Of a DNA stretch of 64,000 nucleotides, positions 1 to 12,546 are shown piece after piece. Origin of the DNA: Cerioporus squamosus (lineage: Eukaryota; Basidiomycota; Agaricomycetes; Polyporales; Polyporaceae); the NCBI GenBank assembly GCA_022592435.1, contig JABYQS010000100.1, positions 62,001 to 126,000 of the forward strand, in the 5' to 3' direction. Under the pieces are notes generated by a model that was not told the DNA's origin, ran no database searches, and saw only the letters and a program-made list of their open reading frames with translations. Position 1 is the first letter of the stretch. The number at the start of each line of letters is the position of its first letter. Position numbers and translations under genes: made by a program.

Positions 1-1
1 T

Positions 2-3000
2 TCAAGGACGCTGCTGCTGCTCCTTCTTCATCTTGTAGAAGTCTGAGAACGACAGACGGATCCCCAGGAATCGGCAGTCGAGGTCGGGGTGTGAGGCGAG
101 ACTAAAGACGATCGTCTGAATTCGCTCGGAGAACGACGCGCCGTAGTCCTTGACGCGCCCCAAGATGCCCGGGAGGGACTCCTGCGTGTATCTGCGATCC
201 GCGCCTTGATCGATCCGTGTGTACACACCCTGATGATGCATAAGTCGTGCGTTGCTCGTGGTTGGAACGAACGCAAAACTCACCCGCGCAGTATCTTTCT
301 CCGCGTCTCGCCTTGCCGACTCGGACAGACAGTAGTTGTACAAGTCGTCCTACAACTCCCATCAGCACAGCACTCATCTCCTCACCAGCGACTGTCCCGT
401 CGCACTCACTGTCGCCTCACGGAACTGCAAGATGAGGGTGAACACGTCCCGGACCTGGTTCAGCAGGTTTTCCTCCCTGCCCGCCTTCGGGCTGAGCAGG
501 AGCACCTTCTTGACCATGCGGTCGAGGTACGCGCGATGGTTCTCGATGAGCGCGTCGAGGTCGCCCTCCTTCTTCTGCACGAAGGTCAGCAGGTCCTGCC
601 ACGCGCACTCCATGACCTCGAGGTGGCAGTACGCCTGGAGCTGCCGGACGAAGTGGATCATCTCAGCCATGACGAGCCGGATCTGGTGCCAGTCGTAGTC
701 CAGTTCTAGTTTGCGCGTTCGTGTCAGTTGGGCAATGCGGAAGCGTGTAGGGTAGGAGGGAAGGGAGGAGGGTCACCTGGGATGCGGAGGAACGTCTTCG
801 CGCCTCCGGCAATACGCATCCACGACGCGTTGAGCGTGCTCTCGATCCGCTTGACCCTCCACAGGTGGTTGAACAGCTTGAGGTACTTCACCATGGCTGC
901 CGGGTCGAGCACCGTGTCGATGGGCGCGTCGACCTTGTACTCCAGTGTGAAGACGTCCCAGCCGATCTCGCCATGCGAGTACTCCAGCATGCGGGCGTCG
1001 AGGCGCCGGAGTACGTCTGGCGGGTCGTTCTGTGCGTTCGATGAGCGGAGGGCGGATTCGAGGGTTGCAGTGAGGTTATGCCGGTAGAGGGCATTCGCAG
1101 GACGCGATAGACTGGGCCTGCACAGGAGCAGTGAGTGACGCGAATATGACGACCGCATTGGCCCGATGCGCACCCGAGAGTATCCATGAGCTGCTCTGTG
1201 AAGTCTCCGTATCCCAACAGGAGGTAGTGCTTGAGTGCGGAGAGGTGATCCAGCAATCGGTACTTATCGAAGAACACGTCGAAGAGGCGTTGGCTGGCAA
1301 TCTGGTATGCCGTGTCTATTGATCGCTCTAAGCCGACGATGTCGCTGTACTTCAGTGCTAGAAGCCAAAGGAAATCAGCGCTGAACCATGGGAGTTGGTG
1401 CTGAGGCTTACTTCCGCCGGTATTGCTCAGCTTCTCCCGAGTCGCAACCCAATCACTGTCATGGCAGCTGTATCGAATGAAGTTCAAGCTCTTGCCTGTC
1501 GAGAAGATCTGCCCATAACAGAAATCAGCACGCTGGGTATGACGCGAGCGGCAGTACATCACCTTGCGACCGAACGTCTCCCCGACGAACGCGGGTAGCA
1601 TATCCTCCTGGAAGCGATACTTTTGTTCCCAGAGTTGCAACCCCCCAGCACGTTCTTCGGATATATCTTCCACGTCCCCTCCGCCAAAGCCGCCGTCGCT
1701 GGCAAGCTGACCGATTCCCTGTACTGAAGGCTGCATGTACTGCAGGTGAGCAAGTTCCGGGTCGACAGCGACGAAGAATTCCGAGAAGGGGTCATATAGC
1801 TCTCCAGAAAAGAGCCATCTGTGGAGTATCGCGAAGAACGGTTTTGATACCTATGCTCGGAGGTTCAGTGAGAAGACGAGGTGGGTCGACGCGCGATAAG
1901 TACCTCTTCGAGCAATTGATTAGTGAACTTGCGGATGAACGGATCGCCGTTCTCGGCGTAGCCATGGATCAGGTTGACGAGCGCACCACCATGTGCATCT
2001 GGCATCATAGCCGTCAGCATCTTTGGCCCATAAAACATGGTGATACAAACCTCTTGCGCCCTCCACGCACACACTCATCATGCGCATGCGCAACCTCCAA
2101 TCCTCGATCCACACGTCCAGTCGCTTGAGAGTCAGACCCGTCTCCTCCTCACGCCCGCGGTCTTCGTCGACGCCGTTCGCATCCGCCTGAGACTGGGATA
2201 CTGTGGACATTTGGGACTCAAGCACTGCGATGAGTCTATAGTACTCGGTGAGCTGCGTCTGCAGGTGGTGGCAGAGACTCTGCTCGATCATGCCCACCCC
2301 GACTTTCCCTTCTCGCTCGCGCACGAACGAGTCGACGCGCTGGTATAGGTGGCCCACTTCTGCGAGCCGGTGGATAAGTGCTCTTGTCGGAGCAGGGATG
2401 TAGTATCTCTGCGCGAGGTCAGTGATTCGGAGTTAGGGGGTTCTCGGAGAAGCTTACCGGGTCCTCGGCAAATACAAGCTCTTTGTTCTGCTCTGCATCC
2501 TTGGTAACGGAGAACTGCACATATTTCCCTGAAATGCCCTGCAGGAGGTACAAGGTGTCCCGCAGGATGAGGTGTTCTGGTATGTGTGGTTGACCTGTGG
2601 TGTCGTCGTCAATGCTCATGCGATGTTCTCACGACGCAGTTAACAAACCCATCTGGAGACGGTATTCCCTGAGGATGTCGGCCTTCGATTTGCCCTTCGG
2701 GCCTCTAGGAAGTGGTCGACCATCTACTGGTGACGTTGTCTTGGATGTTAGCCTAGATGAAGGTCGGGCAGGCGGAGGTGGCGCGAGAGAGGGGAGGAAG
2801 GAGGTAGCAAGGGGAGTAGGTGCCGGTGTAGACGCGAGGGAGAGCAGGAATTGCAGAGACGCATGTTTCCTGTTTAATACAGGCTAGGTCCTCGCCCTGA
2901 GTATAAGACGGAAGAGGCACAGGCCTGTGTACACACCTGCGTGACCGGAGTATGTGAGTATCATGTGGTTCATTGTGTAGCATGGTACGGACCTGGTCCA

Positions 3001-3354
3001 ATAGTCTCGATAGCAAGTTGGTGAAGCGGAGGGTGCTGGAACCACTCGGTGTTCTCTGCAGGACTAAATGATGTTTCTAGCAAACTTCAGCCTGCCACAT
3101 GAGAATAACACTGACGCTGTCGCTTAATGAGATCCGCCAGGTGCCCGATATCTTTCTCGACCGAATGTCCTATGTGACTACGCGCGTAAGTGAGTTTCGA
3201 ACGCGTTTAGGACGCGACTGGCCGCTCATGGAGCATACCTGCTCAAGATTTCCTCGCAATGTGCTACCAACTGCGTTTTAAGATGTTCATCTTGTCTGGC
3301 CTTAGGTACCAGAGAGTATACGAGAGACTCAAGCTCGAGAGCGGCGGCAGACAT
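2..3354 (-). CDS. GCP3: Gamma-tubulin complex component 3 (GCP3/Spc98 family)
   Basis: Core subunit of the gamma-tubulin complex that nucleates microtubules at the spindle pole body. Recognisable family stretches in order are LRDTLYLLQGISGKYVQF (grip1 region), GGALVNLIHGYAENGDPFI, IFSTGKSLNFIRYSCHD (the GKSxNF form typical of GCP3), RLLDHLSALKHYLLLGYGDF and the C-terminal grip2 segment ending KKEQQQRP before a TGA at 2-4. The start MSAAALELESLVYSL is chosen because it opens a clean exon with a good donor. Multi-exon; introns at 350-409 and 706-776 restore the frame exactly, and a 54 nt intron near 2595-2650 joins YRLQMG to QPHIPEHL. Oddity: in the N-terminal part the frame carries a TAG at 2884-2886 between a predicted ILRART and PVLNRKHASLQFLLSLA, where the family continues without a break. 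It diverges from the IQGAP gene. The identity is secure; the N-terminal exon joins are less so. Confidence 0.9.
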
Positions 3355-3962
3355 GGTTGATCATGGTCAAGCTGTCAGGCGCGACGCGACGCGCGACTAC
3401 AGCCACTCACGCGTTCACCGGCTTGATCGCGCCTCTTCATTTGCTATCTAGCGGTTCTGCTGCTTAAGACATGCATTGCACGAACCCCAAGTGCAGAGAT
3501 ACATAGTGGAAACTGGTGAAGTACGTATAGCACCATAGCTAGTACGAACTCGAACCCTCTGCACAGAGCGCCCGAACCACACTTATGTATTGTGATCGCC
3601 TCAGTCTGCAGACGAGAGACTACGACGAAAATAATGCCCATCGACTGGGTCGTGTCTCTCATCAAAAGATATTTGTGAGGTCGTGGCGAGGTGCAAGGCC
3701 ATGAGGAATGCTGATGGCGGGGGCGGCGGGAGAGAGCAGTGTTCCCGAAGCGGTCGTCATCGCGCGCAACGCCTTGGCCGGACTGCAATGCAGCTTGCCT
3801 TCCGCCCCGAGTGACTCTTGCTCGAGCTTGCTCATTCGTCCGCACGGCTGCTTCCTCCGTATCACTCTCTGCTGAACGCACACTCTCCTTCGTAACCACT
3901 CCATTGCGCCTGGGCACATAGCCCAGGAATCTTCACGACCCTCACGACCCTCCAACGCGAGC
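3355..3962. other. Divergent promoter region, GCP3 / IQGAP
   Basis: About 600 nt between two divergent start codons. Frames present here run through without family similarity and look like chance openings. The region has a CG-rich repeat-like patch (around 3380-3397, alternating GCGAC units) and a CT-rich stretch just before the plus-strand ATG. Both flanking genes act in spindle or cytokinesis functions, so co-regulation is conceivable, but that is inference. Confidence 0.6.
3409..3414. promoter_or_regulatory. MluI cell-cycle box-like hexamer
   Basis: ACGCGT, palindromic, 55 nt upstream of the GCP3 start. It matches the core of the fungal MBF site used for G1/S genes. A single hexamer in GC-rich DNA is weak evidence. 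Confidence 0.2.
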
Positions 3963-6900
3963 ATGGAGCGATCCGATTCGACATCATCGACGGGCTCGGC
4001 TAGGTTGAGACACAACTCTGCCCTCGAGTCTGGCCAGTTTGCCTACCAGAAGGCTCTGTTGGAACGCACCTCATCTAGAGCTGGGACGCTGTCTCGGGCT
4101 AGTTCGCAATCTCGCAATGCTCTCCTGACCACACCGACCGGGAACTCTGGGTCTACATCGGCCACTCCCAATGCTACCCGGAGATGGACACCATCCCATC
4201 GCGTCGGTGGCAGCCTGGATATCAATGCCGTCCGGGGGAAGTGGGAAGAGCGTTCACGAGCAGCCGAAGGTATGGACAGTCCGACTCGTCCATCCATAGA
4301 CCGCACGCGATCGGATGCACCGACTCCCTCGCCAGTCCGTCCGTCCTTCGAGAGTCCCGTGCGGTCGCGGTCTATCGACAGATTTGCGTTTCCCCCGGCG
4401 TCCCCTGCGCGGAGCGAGACAGGACCCTCGGACTATTCTCCATCGCCCCCGTCCAAGAGGTACACGATGCCTGCCCCAATCATTGCATCACCATTGTCGC
4501 CCAATACAACTGGTGTGTCGGTTGTGGTTCCAGATTCCCCGACGAATGGTTTCTCTACTCCCGAGCCTCAGCGCATCCACCTCCCCGTCTCCACTCCCCT
4601 CGGATCATCGTCTATCGCAGCTGTGAGGAACTTGAGTTCGTACACACAGACAGGTGATACTTCAAGCTACACTCCTTCGTCAGTGCGACTACGCCGCTCC
4701 AATACGCTAGAGAGTATCAATCCGAACTCTACCGGTTCCTCCGTATCGTCCGAAAACTCGGTACGTTCGGTAACCACCAATCAGACCACCGTCCCAAACT
4801 CTCCGGAGTCGTCGACAGCAGCCGTCAGACGGAGACCTACTTCCCTGTACGGCGACAGAGATGTGCCGGTGCCGTCACCAGAACGCAGCACGCGTCGCCC
4901 TCTGTCGAGTTTAGGAATGGCGCGGACCAGATCGACTTCACCAGAGAAGCCCCCGGGCTCGACCAGCGTTCCCCCCTCCCCCTCTTCCGCATCATCCTCC
5001 AACCCTATGTTCCCCTCACAGTATCGCAGTTCGTACCTCATGAAGAAACGCGGACTTGATCACTTGGGAACCGGGGCGTCTGTCCGTCGGTTGGAACGTA
5101 TCGCGAGCGGTGATGCTCCTGACGACTGGCCAGGAACTGCCATTCCATCTGACGACCCTCCGCCACCTTCACCCGAAAGACACAGGTTCAGTCGCCAGGA
5201 AGACCGACTGTATCGCACGCGGAATGGAGACAGCCGTCCCCCGAGCGTCTCCAGCAACCACCACCCGAACCGAAGCTGGAAAGCAGACCGGAGCCCAAGC
5301 CCAAACAAGAGTTGGTGATTCCGGGCGTTACGAACGCTGATGACGTTGTTGGGGTACCGCGGAGGAAGAGGCTACTGCGAGATACCATCCCGAGTAACGC
5401 TCCGCTGCCTTCCTCGCGACTGACCAGAGGACTGTGGGCCGATGTCCAGAGGCACCTGATTCAAGCGTACGAGTATCTTTGTCACGTCGGAGAGGCCAAG
5501 GAGTGGATCGAAGGCTGTCTGGGTGAAGAGCTTCCGTTCGGAGTGGTGGAGATGGAGGAGCAGTTGAGAAACGGCGTCGTCCTGGCCAAACTCGTCCGAG
5601 TCTTCATGGGCGAGGGTGCCGTGCGTAAGATCTATGAGGTATGTCCATACATGACATGGGGAAGTGTGGTAGTTTGAGGAGTCTTTTCAGGCACCGAAGT
5701 TGGACTTCAGGCATTCAGATAACATCAACCACTTCTTCGCCTTCGTTCGCCACGTCGGCCTTCCTGAGGTATGCATGTCTTACCCTGAGGAAATGGGGGT
5801 TGCTGATGCTGTGATGTAGGGTTTCATCTTCGAGTTGACGGATCTGTACGAGAAGAAGAACTTCCCGAAGGTCATCTACTGCATCCACGCCTTGAGGTAT
5901 GGTTTGCGTATGTCGCAGCGTTGTGTATTGCTAACAGTAACAACGGTGTAGTCACTTGCTTGCTAGGCGTGGTCTTGCTCGTCGGATTGGGAACCTCGTT
6001 GGACAGCTCCAATTCTCTGACGACCAGCTGCAGAAGACCCAGAGAGGCCTGAAGGAGGCCGGTGTTCCTATGCCGAACTTCGGCAATGTCGGGCGCGAAC
6101 TTGCGAAAGAGATCAACGAGGAACCTGAGGAAGAACCGGAACCGGAGGACGAACGTGAGTGAATAACCGTGGGTTGTCCGTTCGAGTGGACAGCTAACGA
6201 CACGTAGGTCGCGACCGTATGCTACTCGAATGCGAGGACTCCATTGTGTCCTTGCAAGCAGCTGCTCGGGCATTCCTTGTCCGGAAAGACCAGGTTACCC
6301 AGCGTGCGCGCATACGGATGGCAGAACGTTATGTTCCGAAGGTACAGGCCGTCTGTCGTGCAGCGCTCGTACGGAAGCGATTGCAAGAAGACCGCAAGGA
6401 GCGTCGCGATCTCTCGCCTTTTGCCATTGGTCTCCAAGCGCATGCCCGTGGCCTTCTGGTTCGCAGGCAGTGGAAGCAGCAGCTACGCATGATCAAGGCA
6501 ACTGTTTCGTACGTTGTGAAGATTCAGGCGCAGTCCCGCGGGGTGCTCGTGAGGCGCAAGTACCAGAAACTGAAGGCCGCCATCCAGAGCTGTAAGGTCT
6601 CCGTGCTCAAGCTTCAGTCAGTCGCCCGTGCGCGGATCGCACAGCGCAGTCACAAAGAGATCGCGAAATCCTTCGCGCAACCTGTGGTCTTGGACAACAT
6701 CGTCGCGCTCCAGGCGCAGGCTCGTGGTGCTCTCTTACGCGCGCGCCTCGCTCGTCAGGACGCGAGGCTCGCCCGCGCCGAGTCCGGGGTGGTTGGTCTG
6801 CAGGCTCAAGTTCGAGGCGTTCTTGTCCGGAGACGTGTCCGTACGCAACTGGCGAAACTCGATGATGTCTCCGACGTCGTCGTTCGTATCCAGGCAGCCG

Positions 6901-9900
6901 TCAGGACGTATCTTGCGCGCAAGCGACTACTTAACCTCATTCGCAGCCTTCGGAAGGCTACTCCTGCGCTCGTTGGTCTTCAGGCCATCGCGCGTGCCAA
7001 GCTCGCACGGCAACAACATCAGGCTATGCACAGGGCTCTATCCGAGGTTAAGGTCGTCAAAGCCGTGGGGATCTTCCAAGCCCGTGCTCGTGCTGCTCTT
7101 GCCCGCTCTCGATATGAAGAGCAGAAGAAGAAGCTCGAGTTCGTGGAGCCGGACGTCGTAGGCTTCCAAGCGACTGCGCGGGGATACATTGTCCGCCGGG
7201 AATGGCTCGCCTGGAGGGACTTTCTGCGCAGCAGCCACCCACAGGCGACTATCCTCCAAGCCCTCCTTCGTGGCCTCCTTCAACGCAGGAAGTTCCGTGA
7301 GAAGATGCAGTACTACCGCTCGAATCTCGACAAGATCGTTCAGATCCAGTCGCTCTTCCGCGCGAAGGAGACCCGCGAGCAGTACCGGCAGCTCACCCTC
7401 GGCACGAACGTCAGCGTCGGCACGATCAAGAACTTTGTGCACTTGCTCGACGACTCAGAGGCGGACTTCCAGGAGGAGATCAAGGTCGAGCGGCTCCGCC
7501 AGGAGGTCGTCAAGCGCATCCGGGAGAACCAGGCGCTCGAGCATGACGTCAGTGAGCTCGACGTCAGAATCGCGCTCGTTGTGCAGAACGTCAAGAACTT
7601 CGAGGACCTCGTCAAGGCGCGTCGGCGTCTGGGAGCGGACAGCGCTGCCATTCATGCTGCGAGGGCGTCTGTGCTCGCAGCTCATGGTGATCCGTTTGCG
7701 AGCCCGAGTACGCTGGACCGCACGGCGAAACGCAAGCTTGAGCTGTATCAGCAGTTGTTCTACCTCCTCCAGACGGACGGGAAGTACATCACGCGCTTGT
7801 TTGCGCAGATGTCGGCGGACGACAACTGGGAGAAGAACAGGCGCATGGTCGAGCGGGTCGTCCTGACTTTGTTCGGCTATGGTCAAGCGCCTCGAGAGGA
7901 GTACCTCTTGCTCAAGTTCTTCCAGGTCAGTGGTTGCTTGATCTTCAGCTGAAATTGTGTGCTTATACGGGTATGCGTCATAGACTGCGGTTTCTGAAGA
8001 GGTAGCGGTTGCAAACACCGTCGAAGACGTCATCCATGCGCATCCCACGTTCATCAACGTCGCGGTGCACTACTTGAGGCCCAAGCAGACTGCGTACATC
8101 CGTGATACCCTCCAGGGCGTCATTCGCGAAGTGATCAACGCCGAAGACCTCGATTTGGAGACTGATCCTTGTGTGGTACGTGTCCGATGAACGATAACCA
8201 TCGCGACGTGCCTCATTGCAATGCTTGACAATTCGTAGATATACCGAAAGCGAAAGGATAGGGGTGACAACAGGCCGACGGACGTTGCATTCCACCAGGC
8301 CTTGCAAGACCCTGACACGCGTGCCGAGTACATCCGCCGTATGTCGTTCCCATTGCCGCAATATCCTACATACTCAAGCAACCTGTAAACAGATCTGCAA
8401 GTCCTCCAATGGTGGACAGAGGAGTTCGTGCGCGCCATCACCTCGTCGCTGAGCAAGATGCCGTACGGAATGCGGTACATGGCTCGCGAGACGTTGAACG
8501 CTGTCAAGGTATACTTGATCGTTCCTGTATTGAATACTGGCTGATCGTGCGTATAGGCCAAGTTCCCAGACGCTCCTGCCGAGGCTTGTGCAGCATGTGT
8601 AGCCAGGCTGGTCTATTACCGCTACATCAACCCTGCGATCATGTGAGCAGTGTCTCACCAGTTCGTCCGCATATTCTCACCTATGTACAGCACGCCTGAG
8701 ACGTTCGATATCGTGCCGACTACGATCGACATCGAGTCTCGCAAGAACCTCGCTCAGATCTCGAAGATGCTCACGCAGATCACGAGCGGCTCGGAGTTCA
8801 GTGAAGACAGTCCTGCCTACCTCCCGGTCAACGACTATGTCCGGAAAACCATTGCTACGATATCCACATGGCTCATGGACGGTTCGTTTTGGTTCTCACC
8901 TACTGTTTCCCAAAGCTCACACCCCTGTGTGCAGTCGCGAATGTGTCTGATGCCGAGACTGAGTTCCATGCTCATGAGTTCTTGGATGCGACCATCCAGC
9001 CACGACCGATCTGGATCTCCCCGAACGAAGTGTACTCGATGCACAGGCTTCTGTCACAGTATCTTGATTACCTGGTGAGCTATAGTACTGGCGATCTCAA
9101 AGGTGCGGGCTAACAAGAGCGTCAGGCACCTCCGAGGGACGATACGCTTCGCGTGATCTTGACTGAATTGGATGGCGTCCCGAATGTCGGTAGTGAAGAG
9201 CTGAACGAAGCGCGTGATACTGCCCTCGAACTGCAACTTTCCAACCGGTTCGCGCGAGTTAGGGGTGAGTTGTCACTGAGTCACCCACCCAGGAGAGCGA
9301 CTCATGCTTTTAGCAGATCCGCGAGCGGACGAGAAGGCCTTGTGGGTACAAGCGAAGCGCGCTGTGCTGGCAATCCTCCGTGTCCAGCCCGCGAAAGACC
9401 TGGTGGAGTCGCTCATGCAGCCTGTCACTGACAATGACGAGTTTGTCTGGGAGGGTATCTTGGAGGAGACGGAGCGGGATGTGATGCGCCATCAACGACG
9501 GATGCCCTCAACGACGGGTGCCGATTCCGCATATCGACTCGAGGACATCCGATCGTAAGTGGCTCCTTATCTCGCATTGTTTACTTTGCTGATCGGTGCG
9601 TCCAGGATGACGTTCCGAGAGGTGAAGGCGCACGCTATCTACTTCCTCCTCGAGCTGGAGAAGCAGGGCAAGATCACTCGTATGGACGGCTACCAAGGGA
9701 TTCTCAACGCGATCGCCGGTGATGTTCGCAGCAAGAACCGCCGGAGAGTTCAGCGCTTGCACGAGCGAGAAAGCCTGGAGGAGTCACTCAAGCACCTGGC
9801 GGAACGCAAGAAGTACTTCGAGGAGCAGATCAAGCAGTACCACGACTACGTCGAGACTGCTATGAACACGATGCAGCGTGGGAAGGGGTGAGTAACTGTA

Positions 9901-10391
9901 CCAGTCTATTGTGTGGTCATCATCTCACAACACGTACCGTAGAAAACGACGCCTACTGCCCTTCACGAAGCAATACTTCCATATGCGCGAGCTGCAACAG
10001 ACAGGAAAGATGCCGCAGTTCGGGTCGTTCAAGTATTCCGCGCAGCGCTTCTACGACAAGGGCATCCTGTTATCCATCGAGAACTACTCTCCTCGCCAGT
10101 TCGACAAACTCGATATCGTCCTGTCATCAAATGCGGTTGGTGTGTTCACGATTGAAATATTCAAGCATGCGTTAGGCATCACGAATCGTATGGCCACCGC
10201 CGATGTGAAGATGGAAGAACTGCTGCAAGCTCAATTCGAGGATCGCGCGTCGTTCTCCTTGTTCGACGGTCTTGCAAAGTTCAACTTAAACCTATTGCTG
10301 TGGCAAATCAACAAGAAGTGCGTGTAACTTCCATATGATACTACTGGGCTATGTTTGTCTGACGCGTGCCTTGCCTAGGTTCTATCGATAA
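3963..10391 (+). CDS. IQG1: IQGAP-type RasGAP-like scaffold (Iqg1/Rng2 family)
   Basis: Actomyosin-ring scaffold for cytokinesis and polarity. Order of domains: a Ser/Pro-rich disordered N-terminus of about 430 residues; a calponin-homology domain (LWADVQRHLIQAYEYLC through the exon ending NFPKVIYCIHALSHLL); about 13 IQ-like repeats at 6219-7400, for example IVSLQAAARAFLVRK and VVGLQAQVRGVLVRRR; a RasGAP-related domain at about 7900-9250 including MPYGMRYMARETL; and a RasGAP C-terminal domain ending in LLLWQINKKFYR. The last intron splits an AAG codon and gives TTC TAT CGA TAA at 10380-10391. Introns are short and frequent after the CH domain; one lies near 5210-5285 and its exact ends are uncertain. 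The segment equivalent to the catalytic arginine finger is not obvious, as is usual in IQGAPs, which bind rather than switch off small GTPases. Family assignment is very secure. Confidence 0.95.
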
Positions 10392-10721
10392 TCGAGGGCT
10401 CGGTGGTCCGTCCCTTCTTCCTTCTCTACCAGTGCTGTTACGACCCCGCGATGACTTCATGATGACCTACGTAACCTGCCTAATTATCTACATACTCACA
10501 TGTACCGATACTCAGTACTCAGTGCCAAGAGCAGCAACATCTCGATGTATCATGACTTTCCGCTTCCTTCTACGGACTTCATTTGTCACTGCAGTATATC
10601 CATTTGTTTCGACCCGCTATTCTGTATCCGGTTGACTGGAGTCGACCTACGCACAACTTGGGCACTCTCACCGACAATTGTTCCCTGATTTGCAGCATAG
10701 TGGAGAATACGAGGTGATCTG

Positions 10722-11729
10722 GTGCTCGACGGGCGTTTCAATTGCCATATCCGCTCCGGACAGGCGCTACAGCTTGTCTCCCCTAGGCAGCCCACGATCC
10801 GACAAGTCGTATGTGATGCTCTTTGTCTTCCGCCGACTTTTTCCCTCCTGCACTACCTTCGACCAAGATCGACGCTCTCTTTTATCTACAAGAGCCGCCA
10901 AAATGGCATTTATTCCGTGCGGTGCCATTCCACGGTGCAAGTTCCAACCAAGGATGATGCTCGACGGCCTCCCTCCAAGTTGAAGCCTTGTCGACACCAC
11001 CACCGTCAACGCTGTGAGCCGCCTGCACTCTTCGAAGGAATACTTTCTATACCATCTCCAGGTACGAGCTGCATTTATCTCTTCGTTACGCAGGTGTTCA
11101 GAGAGCCCTCCGGGCCAGTTCAGGTCGACGTTCTCCCTCGTCCAAAGGATAACTATGGAACTTACAGGATGTATCCCCTGAATACCCGCCCTCCTAGAGC
11201 CGACGGTGCCGATGGTATAATACCACGCCTCAGCTTAACTCTCGGAGGGACCACTCATCGCTCTCGTCGACCTGCCATCCGACCGTATCCTCCCGCGTCC
11301 GTCCAGGGTCTCCATCTATGGTATGAGACCATGTTCAGGGCTCGCGTCCTACACCCCCTTAGACCATGTACCCCGGCCAATACCATCATGCTCCCGGATA
11401 ATGCCCAGGACAGGGTTCTCGATTGGATTGAAGCGGCCTGCAAGAGCAAGGTGGCTCACCTCAGGGGGTCTTTCGATAACCCCCCCGCAAGCATCGATGG
11501 TTTCCCTCGCCAAGACCTGTTGCTCGCTCTGGAGAAGATCCTTCTAGACGAATATCATCGCAGCGAGAAGATCGCTCTGCACCCCGATGCTGACTTGATC
11601 CCCTGGCGCAGGCAACCAGACGACCCGATCACCCCCCTCTTCAAACCTTGTCTGGGCAAGGTCACCGTTGACGAACATGTTGGTGGAGTTTACGACCTTG
11701 TCCAAGAGATGAATACATTCAACCCGTAA
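10722..11729 (+). CDS. Orphan 335-residue open frame, function unknown
   Basis: A single uninterrupted frame lying between the IQGAP gene and the decayed copy of its 3' end. I recognise no domain. The first 200 residues are rich in R, P, S and T and look like low-quality translation; the last 110 (from LPDNAQDRVLDWIEAACKSK to GGVYDLVQEMNTFNP) have a more normal amino-acid mix with helical stretches. It has no signal peptide or membrane segment. It may be a young or decaying gene, part of inserted DNA, or a chance frame in GC-rich sequence. The real start may be internal, and introns may be missed. Confidence 0.3.
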   Translation: MLDGRFNCHIRSGQALQLVSPRQPTIRQVVCDALCLPPTFSLLHYLRPRSTLSFIYKSRQNGIYSVRCHSTVQVPTKDDARRPPSKLKPCRHHHRQRCEPPALFEGILSIPSPGTSCIYLFVTQVFREPSGPVQVDVLPRPKDNYGTYRMYPLNTRPPRADGADGIIPRLSLTLGGTTHRSRRPAIRPYPPASVQGLHLWYETMFRARVLHPLRPCTPANTIMLPDNAQDRVLDWIEAACKSKVAHLRGSFDNPPASIDGFPRQDLLLALEKILLDEYHRSEKIALHPDADLIPWRRQPDDPITPLFKPCLGKVTVDEHVGGVYDLVQEMNTFNP

Positions 11730-11891
11730 AGTCGTCGCTTTCTCCCACATCATATCAATATTCAGCTCGCTAAACTGCACGATCAGCATCATCCTTCAGG
11801 CTGTCGCCCGATTTCTCCGTACTCACCCCCCACAGTAACGTACCGTGTTCTTTGCCACGACATGGTCAACCTCTTTCAGCCCTGCGTTCGA

Positions 11892-12321
11892 GCACGTACT
11901 CACAGAAAACGACACCTCCTGCCCTCCACGAAGCAACACGCGCATATGCGCTTGTTGCAATAGGCAGAAAAGATGCCGCAGTAACCAGTTCGGATCGTCC
12001 AGGTAATACTCTGCGCAGCGCTGCTGTCACTGCGGAAACCTGCTGTCATCGAGAACTACTCTCCTCGCCAGTCCGACAAACTCGACAGCGTCCAAACGTA
12101 CTTGGTGACGAATCGTATGGCGACCGCCGATGTCAAGATGTACACATGGGAGGGATCGCGCGTCATTCTCGTTCGTCGGTTTGGCTAGGTTTTTTCGATT
12201 GGCATTGGCTCATTGTCCCATTTCCTCTCTGTTCATCACCTACGTAGTCTTGGTAATCTCTACATGTACCGATACTCAGTACTCAGTGATCAGGCTCCAG
12301 AGCAGCAACGCCTCAATGCAT
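11892..12321 (+). pseudogene. Decayed duplicate of the IQGAP 3' end
   Basis: This stretch aligns by eye with the last exons and 3' region of the upstream IQGAP gene. Shared blocks include AAAACGAC.CCT.CTGCCCT.CACGAAGCAA, CGAGAACTACTCTCCTCGCCAG (compare 10078-10099), AATCGTATGGC.ACCGCCGATGT.AAGATG (compare 10186-10213) and, past the stop codon, TGTACCGATACTCAGTACTC (compare 10500-10519). The reading frame is broken by small insertions and deletions and by stops such as the TAG in TTGCAATAG, so it cannot code for the domain. It is a partial tandem duplication lying about 1.5 kb downstream of its source. Confidence 0.8.
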
Positions 12322-12546
12322 CAGTACGTCTTTCGAACTTCTTGCGCTCGACGCGCCGTTATACTGCCCATAAAATGGACATCTAGTACATTACATGAGC
12401 TACGTTTGGTGAGAACCGGGTTTGCTCCGCACACGCATCCCGATATAACACAGTAGCCCCATGACTGAAATACTTTCGGATGACATGCCGTCTATCATAT
12501 AGCGCTATTGTTACACCGAGGTGGGGGGTGGGGGCCGGGTGGCCGT

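Noticed and set aside
3444..3917. A 157-residue minus-strand frame in the GCP3/IQGAP promoter
   Set aside because: No similarity and no donor/acceptor linking it to GCP3, whose start exon is already identified.
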